This document shows positions 49,389 through 59,455 of a stretch of DNA of 64,000 nt, in pieces. Position numbers and translations under genes: made by a program. The notes beneath the pieces were generated by a model, which was not told where the DNA came from, did not search any database, and saw only the letters and a list, made by a program, of their open reading frames with translations. The DNA is from Pyropia yezoensis. Its lineage: Eukaryota; Rhodophyta; Bangiophyceae; Bangiales; Bangiaceae. Position 1 is the stretch's first letter; each line of letters begins with the position of its first letter. Location of the stretch: contig CM020618.1 in the NCBI GenBank assembly GCA_009829735.1, forward strand, positions 40,043,030 to 40,107,029, in the 5' to 3' direction.

Positions 49389-50378
49389 ATGGACGTCCCC
49401 GGCGGCGTACCCGTTGCCCACCCGGCCGCCGACGGGCATCAGCCGTGGACCAGCTACACGACGACGGCGGTGCCGCTGGCCGAGATTGATGACGTCCGTG
49501 CGGACTGGCACGAGCGCCCCGAAGTCGTGCGCGGGGACGCTACCCCGTTGTTTTTTTTTTCCTTCTTTTTGGCCGAACTCGTTGGCCTTACCGCCATTTT
49601 CCTCTACATAATGGTGCCGCTCGTGATCGAGGAAGCAGACGATTGGGCTTTAAGAGGGGTCTTTGGGCTTTTTGTTTCCATCATGGTGTTGGGCGCGAGT
49701 GGTCTGTACTACTGCTACCACCGTGCGGTGGCGGTCAGCAGCACCCGCGGCCACGCCCTGCCGTGCAACACCCTTTCGACGGACGACGCGGCGGTGCGCA
49801 TTGGCAACGCCCTCAACGACGACCGGGCGGCGCTGCACGTGGTCATGGCGTGCTACCACACCCACCCGCGGGGGGTCCCCGCCCTGGGCTTGACGGACAA
49901 CACGGTATCATGGACGGGGCGGCAGCCCCTCCAGGGCCTTACCGCTGTGGCGGGCCACCCCTCCACCGCCCTGGAGGAGGTGCTCCCGCAGGTGGGTGGC
50001 GCCCCGGGCGGCACCGCCGCCGCCGCTGCCAAGCCCGTCCGCCTCTTCCTCTACGCCCGTGGGGTGCTGAGCGCCGCCGCCGCCGAAGTGGTTGCGTCGC
50101 AAGTGGACGCCTTCGTGGCCGCCCACCGCCACCGGGACCGCCACCACGCGGTGGCGGTGCAGCTGGTGATGCCCCCGGGCTGGGGCCCCCGGCTAACGGT
50201 CACCCCGCCGGGGCCGGGGGCGGCGCCGCTGCTGGCGCGGCCGGCAGCGTGGGCGGTGGCGTCGGCGGTGGGGCTGGCGTGGGCGTACGAGCTGGCCTGC
50301 CGGTCGGCGATGGACAGCCGGCAGCTTACCCTTTGCCGCTCGTTTGTGGTGACGCCCAAGGGGGGCCACGTCGACTGA
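49389..50378 (+). CDS. Polytopic membrane protein (hypothetical)
   Basis: The ATG at 49389 has a good context (ACCATGG) and gives about 329 residues. Two adjacent hydrophobic helices lie near residues 54-77 (FFFSFFLAELVGLTAIFLYI) and 84-107 (GVFGLFVSIMVLGASGLYYC). A third weaker one lies near the C-terminus (AAWAVASAVGLAWAYEL). Between them is a soluble domain of about 190 residues with no motif I recognise. The organisation recalls TMEM151-like proteins, but the resemblance is too loose to name it. Codon use is strongly GC3-rich throughout, supporting a real gene. Confidence 0.6.
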   Translation: MDVPGGVPVAHPAADGHQPWTSYTTTAVPLAEIDDVRADWHERPEVVRGDATPLFFFSFFLAELVGLTAIFLYIMVPLVIEEADDWALRGVFGLFVSIMVLGASGLYYCYHRAVAVSSTRGHALPCNTLSTDDAAVRIGNALNDDRAALHVVMACYHTHPRGVPALGLTDNTVSWTGRQPLQGLTAVAGHPSTALEEVLPQVGGAPGGTAAAAAKPVRLFLYARGVLSAAAAEVVASQVDAFVAAHRHRDRHHAVAVQLVMPPGWGPRLTVTPPGPGAAPLLARPAAWAVASAVGLAWAYELACRSAMDSRQLTLCRSFVVTPKGGHVD

Positions 50379-52060
50379 GTGTGCGGTGGGGTGGGGGCAA
50401 AGAGGAAGGGGGGTGAGGGGGGGGAGGAGCGAGTGTGCTGCTGCTAGCGCCGTGGGGTTCGGAGGGTGGGGGTACGAGTTGGGCTCTGGTGCGGCGGCAT
50501 GGGCCGGAATTTTTTGATTGGCGCAGCCTGCTGGCGCGTCGACAAGCTGTGGCGCCTCGACCATGGGTTGGGCGGGCATGCATGGTGGGTGGCCTGCCTG
50601 GGTCCCTTCTTCTTGCAGCGGCCTCGCGCGTTCCACCCACCACATGCTCTGTACCAGAGAAAAGGGGTGGTGCCCCACATGTCAGAAACGATGGGGCGCG
50701 TGCCCAGGAGGCGCGGAAGTGTGCCGTACGGAAAAGGGAGGCTGCCACCCAGCAGTGTACATATGGGACAGCACATCTGCAGAGATTTGCTTGAAGTACA
50801 GCCTGTCGGGCTGTGGGCGCCGCCCGTCGCCGCGACATCCCTGCTGCGGTGGCGCCGCTGCGTCTGTGCATGGCGCCCAGTCCCTCTTGGCACGCCTCGG
50901 CCGCCGTTGCAATGGCTGTCCGCTTAAACTGGCGCGTCTGAGAAGCGTGTCCTGCGGTAGGCCACGGCCGGCACTGGGCGCCCCATTGGCTCTTCAGCCC
51001 GCCCGGTGGGCCGACGGCCGGGTCGCGCCCCCGCTGCCACATGCGGCGGGGGCGTGTCTCTTGAGGGCGCAGCCTACTCCGCGCCTCGCGGCACCGGTGC
51101 GAACGCTGCCGCAACCGTCGGGCCGCCGACGGGGGTAGTACATAAGCAGCCTACGCCAGGTCGTCTCGGTAGCGCTGCGGCTCAAGGCGCGGGTGGGGGG
51201 GGGGGGGGAGGGGGGGGAGAGCGGGTGACACCCACACATGCACCCGTGAGGGAAAAAGAGGTGGCCGAGGGGTGCACCGCCAGTGCCGGCGTCGCCACCC
51301 CTGCCGCCGCAGCCGTTGCCCCCCGCCAGACTGCTCCCGCCGCCACACCCGCCAACGTCGCGAGTACTGTGGGAGGTGAATTGAAGGGGGGGGGCAGCAC
51401 TCCCCTGTGGCAGCGGGCAAGCGCCTGCTGACGGTGGGGCAATGGCCGCGATGAATGGGCACGCTGGGAGGGTGGGACGTGGCGGGATTGGGGCTCGGGG
51501 GGGGGGGAGGGGCGTTGCGGAAGCGCGCCACGAGCACGCGCCCCGTGCCGGTGCCAAGCGTTTGGCGGGGGCGACGGCCACGCACGCCGTGGGATGACCT
51601 ATCGGCAACCACTGCGGCATCCACCGCCGCTGCCGACGCCGCCGCCGCTGCCGACGCCACCGCCGCCACCTCCGCCGATGCCACCGCCGCGGCCTCCGCC
51701 GCCGCTGCCGCTGCCATTATCATTGAATTGCCATCACCGCGGCCGACAGCGTCGCCATCAGACTGCAGTCCCCGCATGGTGGCGGCGTTGCCTACATGGC
51801 GCGACCGGCGCGCGGGGAGGCGGGGAGATGGGGGGACGGGCGGGGGGAGCGCCAACTGGCTGCGGGACGGAGCACGGAGCACAGCAGTGCAAAGAGATTC
51901 ACAACTGCGAGTGGTACGGCCGTCTCCCGTCCGAGGAGTGTTCTCCCCCCCCCCCCACTCACCCTCACACCGCGCCAGCGTCAGCCCCACGCTCGCACAT
52001 CCAATGGATAGCTCTCCCCCTAGCCAGAACAGGCACGCCCCTCTTATGTACGCCTTCCCC
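50379..52060. other. Unresolved intergenic/low-complexity region
   Basis: About 1.7 kb with overlapping Ala/Pro/Gly-rich frames on both strands. The minus-strand frame ending at 51151 is the longest, but none has a recognisable domain, and G- and C-homopolymer runs (51190-51215, 51944-51958) break local coding character. Confidence 0.35.
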
Positions 52061-53197
52061 TTATTCCTCCCCCCGTCCCAGTGGTGTCAGCCACAGATCC
52101 CCAAACACTACCTCCGCCTTACGCGTGTCCACGTTGTGGCACACAAGCTGCACCCGCACGCCCCCGCCAGCCACCACAGGTAGTCGCTGCGCCAGGACGA
52201 CGCGCATCCACGGGCGGGGTGCCACCGCCTCGACGGCGAGCACCGCGGGGCGGGCTACAGCCTGCTCACAGCCGCTGTCGTCAACTCCACTGTCGCCAAT
52301 GTCCCTTCTACCGTCGCAGCCATCGTCGCGCATTGCTGCCGCTGCGGCTGCCACGGCTGGCGCTGCGAGTGCCTCAAGCCGCCCCCTCGAGCCGGTCTGC
52401 TCCCGCTGCTGTCGCCGAGGGGGGGCACGGGCGCGCGCCCCCGCCCGCGACGCCGACGGCGGCGGCGGCGGCCGCGGAGGCGGCGGTGCCGCCCCCCCCC
52501 ACCCCGCGCTGCGCGTAGCTGACAGCGGCGGGGGCAGCGGCAGCACCACCACCTCCACGCCAGCCATGCCGCCAGGCCAGCCGTGCGCAGCATTGGGCGG
52601 GCCGACCATCTCGAGGGCCACCTCGTAGTCCCCCCCTGGCAGCGCCGCCTCCACCGTGGCGGTCACGTCAAACCACCACACGCGGCGGAGGGCGAGCGCG
52701 TCGCGGCCACACGGGCCGCCGCCAGGAAGTACCTTCCAGTACTCACTGGCATGTGCCCATGACACGGCCGCGGCGGCAACGGGGAGGGCCACCCGCCACG
52801 CCGGCGTGGCGGGCGCGCGTGGTACGGCGGGGGGCGGCCACGCGCAGCACTGCGTCGCCGCGTGCGGAGGGGTGCCCCCGCCAGTGGGGAGAACGACGAC
52901 CGCACAAGCGGCGCCGTCGGCGTTGCGGCCAATGGGCAGGCCCGTGGGACTCGCCGCCGCGGCCACCGCCGCCACCCCCGTGGGCGCCGCCGTCTCCCCC
53001 ACTGCCTCCGCGGCAGCCGCGGCGGCGGCCCGCAGTTGTGGCGGCAAAAGCAGCTCCCAAACAGACGGCGGCCCAGTCACGGCGGCGGCCGTCGCGCGGC
53101 ACACCGCGGCCAGGCGGCAGATGGAGCGCGGGGGGAGGCACTTGGCAACCTCGGCGAGCAGGTCGGCGGGGAGGGTGTTCAGGGTGGGGGAGTCCAT
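52061..53197 (-). CDS. F-box protein with phloem-protein-2-like domain
   Basis: From the ATG at 53197 (378 residues). Residues 7-50 are an F-box (LNTLPADLLAEVAKCLPP, then RLAAVCRATAAAV and SVWELLLP), which would dock to SKP1 in an SCF ubiquitin ligase. The rest fits a PP2 carbohydrate-binding fold: SEYWKVLPGGG, RRVWWFDVTATVEAALPGGDYEVALEM and a final RKAEVVFGDLWLTPLG strand, interrupted by a Pro/Arg/Ala-rich insertion of about 120 residues. F-box-PP2 proteins are common in land plants, where some bind glycans. The target here is unknown. The frame is open upstream to 53431, but the F-box follows so closely on the ATG at 53197 that this start is preferred. Confidence 0.8.
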   Translation of the reverse strand: MDSPTLNTLPADLLAEVAKCLPPRSICRLAAVCRATAAAVTGPPSVWELLLPPQLRAAAAAAAEAVGETAAPTGVAAVAAAASPTGLPIGRNADGAACAVVVLPTGGGTPPHAATQCCAWPPPAVPRAPATPAWRVALPVAAAAVSWAHASEYWKVLPGGGPCGRDALALRRVWWFDVTATVEAALPGGDYEVALEMVGPPNAAHGWPGGMAGVEVVVLPLPPPLSATRSAGWGGAAPPPPRPPPPPSASRAGARARAPPRRQQREQTGSRGRLEALAAPAVAAAAAAMRDDGCDGRRDIGDSGVDDSGCEQAVARPAVLAVEAVAPRPWMRVVLAQRLPVVAGGGVRVQLVCHNVDTRKAEVVFGDLWLTPLGRGEE

Positions 53198-54534
53198 GGG
53201 CGAGGGAGGGTCGGGTAGGGGGATGGGGCGGAGATGCGTCGATGCAGAGCTGTTCGTAGGGGAGGGAGAGCAGAAGGGGGGGAGCTGTAGCGTAGGGCGG
53301 GCACTTTGAAAGGCGAAGTGCCAGGGCGATGCGCGCGCGGGGGTCAGTCGGTGGCCAAGACAACCAAGTCGGAACTCGTTGACCTCTCTCGCTGACGAAG
53401 GAGGAGGAGAGGCGCACTGCCCTGCTGACAAAACGAGGGAGAGGGATCCTGTTGTACAGGATGTACTGAACAGTACATATACAATGCATTATGGAAGGAA
53501 AGTACATGCCTGCGCTACATATGCATATTAAATATCCTCAAGCTTGACACTATATATTCGATGCTTTTCGTGCAATACTGATTAACCTGATCGACCAACT
53601 GCTCCGTCCACGCAGGACGGCATCCGCATGATGTGTATGCAGTACGTACAGAGAACAAGCGAGCGGTTGCCTACCTCTTCCCACCACGGGCTCGTGCGAC
53701 ATGCTCCCCCCGAGCTCATCTGATTCCTACTGAGACGAAAGGCGTCGACGGTCATGCTCAATCACGGCATGTGCGTATGTGCGCCTTAAACGTGCCAAGA
53801 CAGCAAATGAAAAGCGACCATGAAAGGCGCCGCTGGCGCCCGATCCAAGTCCACTGCTACTCCGCGCGTCGGCTCCTCCCCCCCAAACACCCCTTCTCAC
53901 CCCTCCATTGTCGGCCGCCAGCACCGCCACGCCGACCGTCGTCAGCGTCGCCGCGATGACCGCGCAGGCGAGGGAAGGTGCCCCTCGCCTCTTCGGAGCC
54001 TCTGCGGTCACCAGCTTGCCCGCAGTGTCCGGCTCGTCCGTCGTCGCTGTCGACCCCACACCACCGCCCGCCGCCGCCACCGCCGCGGCCACGGTCACCG
54101 CGACCCCCGCGACGCCCACCGTCGCTCCTCCTAAATCTCAAAATCATCTCCCGACCGACGTGGCCTTGCACGCCACCGCCGAGGCGCCAACCGTCGTCGA
54201 CAGGATCGGACGACACGCGGGACAGCTACCCACGGCGCCGCGTGCGCAAGCGGCACCCCACGCACGGGGGACGAGTCACAGAAGCGGCGCGATGGCAGCG
54301 CGCGGGGGGAGGGTCGGCACCGCTGGCAGGGCCGCACCCCTCTACCTCTGCATGGCGAGCATTCTTACGCGGCGGCCGTGCCCGACCGACGCGCCAGCAC
54401 CCGGCCTCTCGCCCCACGTTTCCCTCGGACGATGTTCACCTGTCCCTGACCTCTCCTTATTTTTTGGATTGACAATTGCGCACCTCGTGACTTATCTTCG
54501 TTACTACCGGCGGCGAGAGCCCAATACGAAAAGG
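53198..54534. other. Intergenic region with an AT-rich island
   Basis: This is the upstream region of the F-box gene. About 53450-53620 is notably AT-rich and contains the palindrome ATGTACTG-AA-CAGTACAT at 53461-53478 and a TATATATT at 53552-53559. A plus-strand frame from about 53910 continues into the ABC-F fragment but lacks domain content before about 54535. Confidence 0.5.
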
Positions 54535-54830
54535 CTATCTACGCAGGACTTTGAGCGAGCCGGCGGGTACGACCAGGACACGCGCATTGCCCGGGTTCTT
54601 GGGGGGTTGGGTTTCACAGAGGATGCCTGGCAGACAAGGTGCGCTTAGTTGAGTGGCGGGTGGCAGATGCGCGAGGCGCTTGCGAGGTTGTTGCTGCGCG
54701 AGCCGAGTGTGCTTCTTTTGCACGAGCCGACTAGTAATGTCGACTCGGCGGCCAAGGCCTATCTTGCGCGCTACCTGAGGGAATACCCGCATACTTCGTG
54801 GGAAACCCAGTGGCGGCGGCCTCTGCCCAA
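54535..54830 (+). pseudogene. ABC-F ATPase fragment with in-frame stop
   Basis: A remnant of one nucleotide-binding domain of an ABC-F (translation-factor type) ATPase. RIARVLGGLGFTEDAW precedes the signature LSGGWQMREALARLLL, followed by a Walker B-like VLLLHEPTSNVD (normally LLLDEPTNHLD, so the Asp before the catalytic Glu has become His) and YLARYLREYP. An in-frame TAG at 54646-54648 lies between the first two parts. There is no Walker A upstream, and similarity ends after the segment near 54800. Confidence 0.82.
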
Positions 54831-55326
54831 CAGACAAGGTACCAGCTGCTGCAGCAGCAGCGTGGGCGGTCGTCAAAGCGCTCGCAGCCGTTTGGAGTGG
54901 AGCGCGCTGTCGTAGCCACCCCCCTGTCCCTCCCCCCCCCCACCTGCCATCCCGGTGGCAGGCGGCCCCAGCGGCTTGACGCGGTCTCGTGCGCGTGCCC
55001 ACGGTGGCGACGGCGCAACCCCCCTGCCCTACACGGCCATGTTGCATGGGCTATCGACGCCGCGGCCCCCCTGTGAGTTTCCAAAGCCACCCAGCCGCGG
55101 CTTAAGTGGTGCGGGTGTATGGCCAATGTACACCCCCGCACCCCACCCCCCCTCCCGCTCATCTATTGCGCTCGTTTGCACGCCCTCCCACCCCAAACGA
55201 GCCGACCGGGGATTGCTCAACCACTTTTTGATTTCACAAACAAAAAACAAGACACGCCCGCCGCGAGAAACCCGACCGCAGACGCTGTGCACGTCTGGAG
55301 AACGGCATGGACCCCACCCCCAGCCA
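54831..55326. other. Intergenic spacer
   Basis: No gene is seen between the ABC-F fragment and the deubiquitinase stop. Confidence 0.45.
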
Positions 55327-58164
55327 TCACTTGCGCCGGTACAGGTAGAGGTAGCCAAACTCCCTCGGCGGCTTTTCGCTCACCGCCACCTTTTCGTCGT
55401 TGAAGATGACCCACTGGCCCGCTTTGCGCACGTGCGCCACGTAGTGGCCCGACGCCGTGCTCGCGCCCATGTGGCTGGCAAAGCCCATCAGCTCGTACTG
55501 GCCCGTCCCGTCCGTCACAGTGTCCCCCTGAGCCAGGTCCGCCAGGCTGCCACCCTGCCCACCGCCGTCGCCGCCACCCGCAGCACCCCCGCCACCCCCA
55601 CTGGCCGCCTCTACCCCTGCAACTGCGGCAGCCAGGTCGTCAGAGTGGCTAAACAGCCAGTCCGCCGCGCGCTCTAGCGAGCCGCCCGTGGCCCTGAGAG
55701 CCGCGCGTGCCTGCACAGCGGTGAATCCCATCGCAGCCAGCATCTCCACTGAAGCAGGGTCCACCGCCGCCGCTGCGGGGGCACTCCCTGCGGGTGCCGC
55801 CGCAGACACCGGGGCGGGCAGGGGGTCGTTGAAATCCGAGTCCCCCATGTGCGACATGACCCACTCGACTGCCTCCTCCCCACCCGCATTGGCTGTTGCT
55901 ACCGCGGCTCGCCGCGCCCCGTTCTCGGAGAAGCCCATGGACACCACCGTTGCCACAATCGCGTCGTCAGGCACCACTGCCGCGGGCGCGACAGCACCCG
56001 CCCCCCCAGCGGGCGGCTCCTCCTCCTCGGGCAAAGACGTCTCCCCAGGTTGCATCCCGCTGCCATGCAGGTGGGTGAGGTCTAGCTCTAGCGGCACGTC
56101 AACCGCGACGTCCAGCTTCTTGGGCGTCCAGTCGTCAGCCAAAGTGTACTTGTTGAGGTGCACGAACAAGTAGTCGGGGAAGGAGCGCAGCCGTAGCCGC
56201 CGCACGGCCTCCCCCTTTGCCTTGGTCACGGGAGAGGTCCAATCGGTAATGCACTCCTCCGCTGCCAGAGCCGCCACACACGCATCAAACGGTACGCGCA
56301 GCTGCACGCGGGCCTCCTCGTCCGCACCGCCACCATTGGGCTTGGACCGCTTGGCGTTGCGCTCCTCATACGCTTGCACGTCCTGTCGGTTAGTCGCTGC
56401 CTCCACCGGCACTGGCAAGCTCAACACATTCTCCGACCGCCCACTGTAGCGCACCGCCCCCGTTGACGCGCACGCGAGGCGGTCCTCCAGATTGAAGCGG
56501 AACAGGGAAGGCGTAGGCAGGAAACCAGCAGCAGAGTTGGCCTCGGCCACGTCCGCCCCTGCGCGGGAGCCGCCACCCGACAGGCGGGCAGCGCCGCTGC
56601 GCTCGGCACGCGCCATCAACTCCAGCAGGTGCTGAAGAAACTCCGATGCATCCTGCTGGCGGCCGGTCGAGAACTCCGGGTGGCCCCGCCCGACCAACGC
56701 CTTAAACGCCCACGGACGAACAGATGAGCGCTGGGGCGGTGCCGGTACAGCGTCAGGATCGGCGGCCTTGCCCGTAAGCGTCGGCAGCCGCGGGTCCGCA
56801 TAAGCGTCCGTAAGGAGGGCGGACGCGACCTTTGCAAACGACGTAATGAAGTCGCCGGCCGCGTCGGCCGGGGCCGAGCGGAAGATGGTACTCGCTACCC
56901 CGTCGGCCACATACCGGTCGTCCATCTCTGGGATCGACAACAGCAGCTGCAGCACCGACGACATGTAGCAGCTGTTCCCCAGGTTATCTAGACCGATCGC
57001 GCCGGGCCCAGACAGCGGCGAAAGGGTGCTGCCGGACTCGGCAATGACATCCCACTCGTGACGGAGGTTGAGGTCCACCTGGAGCTCTGTCATGGAAGCC
57101 GCCGTCTTGACAGCCGACTGCATGTGGATGCCCCAGTGAGCGAGATGTTCAGCCAACTTGGCGTCCGTCACCATGTCGTCCTCGTCAGGTGCGTAGGAAT
57201 ACACATCCGCACCATGGGGTGTGATGGTCCCGAGCTTCACCACCAGTGGGTACTTGGAACCCGTCTCTTCAAAGTGCTTTAAGGCCGCCCCGGTACCCCC
57301 CGAGCCGTCCCAGTTGCGACGGCCCGAGCCAATCACGCCCGTGGACAGGTTGAGCCACAGGTTATCCTTGCGGCCCGAGTCAAAGCACACCCAGCTCGCC
57401 GGGTCGGGACTGATGACCTTGCCGTTGGTGGGGAGCTGCTCCAGTGTCGCCGCGTACTTGCTCTCCTTCCGGTCCTCTTCCTCCCACGCCGCCGCCGACA
57501 CGGCGGCTGTGCGAGACGCGCGTGGCGCCGCCAGCACTGCCTCCACCGCCGCCTCAATCTGTGGGTGCAGCGACGGGTGGGGGTAGGCCACTACCGCCAC
57601 CAATGACGGCTCCGTACCCGGGGGACCCGGCGGCACAAAAGACACCACCGTGAGGGTCTTTTGGGTGTCGTACTCTGGGGGCGTCTCCACCGCAAAACCA
57701 CCCGGCACGCCCAGAGCCATCTTGGTGACCTTTGCGCCACCATCGCCGGCGTCGCCGGTGCCATTCCCGTCGCCGGCTGCGGCGCCACCCTCAGCGCCCG
57801 TCTGCATCACCGAGTCCCCATCCCCGTCGCCACCGCTACCGCCGCCACCGCCGCCACCACCATCGCTCTTGGGCTCCCGCGGCACTCGCACCCACTGCTG
57901 GTGGAGGTACACCGCCGCGCCCGGCCCGACGCGTGCCACGTCGAGCCCCACGTACGCGGCGCCGTACGAGCGCCACGACGCCAGGGAGGTGTACAGCCCC
58001 GCAGACGACTCGGGGGTATCAAACGACAGCGCGCACTCATCGGCCACGACCGTATCCCCGGCGGTCGGCACCCGCACCGCCGACGGCGCCGCCGCGGCCG
58101 CGTTGATCGCCGCCAGGGCAGCGTCCGCGGGCAGGGCGGCCAGCGACGAAGGGGGGCCCATCAT
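55327..58164 (-). CDS. UBP14: Ubiquitin-specific protease, UBP14/USP5 (isopeptidase T) type
   Basis: A cysteine protease that disassembles free polyubiquitin chains. The ATG at 58164 gives 945 residues without an intron. An N-terminal variant zinc-finger region is followed by the main UBP-finger fold (DNLWLNLSTGVIG, WDGSGG, YPLVVKLGTI, GADVYSYAPDEDDMV). The catalytic Cys box is GLDNLGNSCYMSSVLQLL near residue 395. Two UBA domains follow (VATVVSMGFSENGARRA and VEMLAAMGFTAVQARAAL), and the His box is SGHYVAHVRKAGQWVIFNDEKV near the end. Domain order and length fit USP5/UBP14. Several residues that bind zinc in the UBP finger seem replaced: Ser where CGRR has Cys, and Ala where NNHA has His. Acidic and Gly-rich insertions are present. 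Likely nuclear/cytosolic and constitutively expressed. Confidence 0.94.
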   Translation of the reverse strand: MMGPPSSLAALPADAALAAINAAAAAPSAVRVPTAGDTVVADECALSFDTPESSAGLYTSLASWRSYGAAYVGLDVARVGPGAAVYLHQQWVRVPREPKSDGGGGGGGGSGGDGDGDSVMQTGAEGGAAAGDGNGTGDAGDGGAKVTKMALGVPGGFAVETPPEYDTQKTLTVVSFVPPGPPGTEPSLVAVVAYPHPSLHPQIEAAVEAVLAAPRASRTAAVSAAAWEEEDRKESKYAATLEQLPTNGKVISPDPASWVCFDSGRKDNLWLNLSTGVIGSGRRNWDGSGGTGAALKHFEETGSKYPLVVKLGTITPHGADVYSYAPDEDDMVTDAKLAEHLAHWGIHMQSAVKTAASMTELQVDLNLRHEWDVIAESGSTLSPLSGPGAIGLDNLGNSCYMSSVLQLLLSIPEMDDRYVADGVASTIFRSAPADAAGDFITSFAKVASALLTDAYADPRLPTLTGKAADPDAVPAPPQRSSVRPWAFKALVGRGHPEFSTGRQQDASEFLQHLLELMARAERSGAARLSGGGSRAGADVAEANSAAGFLPTPSLFRFNLEDRLACASTGAVRYSGRSENVLSLPVPVEAATNRQDVQAYEERNAKRSKPNGGGADEEARVQLRVPFDACVAALAAEECITDWTSPVTKAKGEAVRRLRLRSFPDYLFVHLNKYTLADDWTPKKLDVAVDVPLELDLTHLHGSGMQPGETSLPEEEEPPAGGAGAVAPAAVVPDDAIVATVVSMGFSENGARRAAVATANAGGEEAVEWVMSHMGDSDFNDPLPAPVSAAAPAGSAPAAAAVDPASVEMLAAMGFTAVQARAALRATGGSLERAADWLFSHSDDLAAAVAGVEAASGGGGGAAGGGDGGGQGGSLADLAQGDTVTDGTGQYELMGFASHMGASTASGHYVAHVRKAGQWVIFNDEKVAVSEKPPREFGYLYLYRRK

Positions 58165-58798
58165 GAGGGCTCAGTGCCGCGCGCGGGCGCGCGTGCCAAG
58201 ATCAGAGGGAGAAGGAAAGGTACAATGGGAGGTAGAGGCAGCACGGGGCAGAACCGGGGGGGGGGAGCTGCAGCAACTGGTGACAGCAGGTTCGCGAGCA
58301 GCGACACCCAGAGAGGCGGGCGGGCGTGCTGACAAGAACCGGCAGGGCGCAGCTGCAGGCGCGCGCCACCAACGCGCGCAGCCGCTCCCGGCGATGCGTT
58401 CGGAGAGCCAGGGACCAGACTTCTACCTCGGCACGAAGCGCGACACACCCCCAAACCGCGTCGAGTGCGCGTCTTCGCATGGTCTGTCCCCTCTCGCTGT
58501 CTGTACTGGCGAAGGAGCCGACCGCCCAGCACAGACCGATCCTCCAAGTACATCCACTCTTTTGAGTCCGATGATCGATTGCGCGTCGCGCAAGTAAGGC
58601 GGTATTGTACTGTCCTACACTCCTGTGTTTGCCGAAAGTCGCGAATATTTCATCTTTTTGAGCTGAGACAGCGGTTCGCGCGACATGGGAGAAGCCATAC
58701 CCACCTCAAGGTCATCAGTGACATCCCGCGCTCCCCCCCCCCCCCCCCGCCCCTACCTTCTCCCTCCCCCGCCTGTGTGGGGTGGGTGCACGCCATCC
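58165..58798. other. Divergent intergenic region
   Basis: About 630 bp between the deubiquitinase start (-) and the next plus-strand gene; probably a bidirectional promoter region. A C-rich run lies at 58732-58748. No gene is seen. Confidence 0.5.
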
Positions 58799-59455
58799 AT
58801 GGCGCCCACTACATCTCCCCCCACGGCGGCGTCCATTGAGCCCACCGTCACGCTCGCGTGTGGGGAGGTACGCGCCAGCTGCGATCAGCTACGGGTGGTC
58901 CTCGACGCGGTCGCCCGCGGCGGCGGCGGCGGCGACGGCGTCGGCATCGGCAGTGGCGCGGCCGCCGACGCCGCCGCCGCCGCCGCTGCCGCCGACGGAG
59001 GTCCCCCCCCGTTTCCCCAGGCCGTGACGTCTGCGGCTGCCGACGCGCTGGTGCGGCTCAAGGAGGCCAACCGGCTGGCCGCCACCGCCGCGGCAGGGGC
59101 GCTACGGCGGGAGCGGGCGGCGCTCGCCACCCGCATCGCCGCGGTGGTGGCGGCCATGCCGCCCCTGCCCCCCGCCGCGGCGGCCGTACGCGACGATGAT
59201 GTCCACGACGATGGCGGCGGCGGGGGCGCCCCCGCCGACGCGGCGGCGGCAGCGGCGGCCGTGCACGGCCGCCGGCTGGCCGCCCTTGACGCGGAGCTGG
59301 CGCACCGGCGGGACCTTCTCTCCGCGACGGACCGGGTGGGGGCGGCCAAGCGGGATTCCCTCCGCCGCCGTGCTGCCGCCGAGGCGTTTCTCGCCAAGCT
59401 GCCGGCGCACGCCCGGGCGGTGGCGTCGTCGGTGGCGCCCACCCGCGCCTTTTAG
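58799..59455 (+). CDS. Coiled-coil protein (hypothetical)
   Basis: The ATG at 58799 opens a 218-residue protein. Two alpha-helical coiled-coil stretches flank an Ala/Gly/Asp-rich insertion: ADALVRLKEANRLAATAAAG with RRERAALATRIAAVVAAM, and RLAALDAELAHRRDLL with AAKRDSLRRRAAAEAFL. The arrangement resembles THOC5-like mRNA-export subunits, but the match is weak and I leave it unnamed. Codon use is GC3-rich. The start is chosen because the upstream extension of the frame is Pro-rich and looks like leader sequence. Confidence 0.5.
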   Translation: MAPTTSPPTAASIEPTVTLACGEVRASCDQLRVVLDAVARGGGGGDGVGIGSGAAADAAAAAAAADGGPPPFPQAVTSAAADALVRLKEANRLAATAAAGALRRERAALATRIAAVVAAMPPLPPAAAAVRDDDVHDDGGGGGAPADAAAAAAAVHGRRLAALDAELAHRRDLLSATDRVGAAKRDSLRRRAAAEAFLAKLPAHARAVASSVAPTRAF

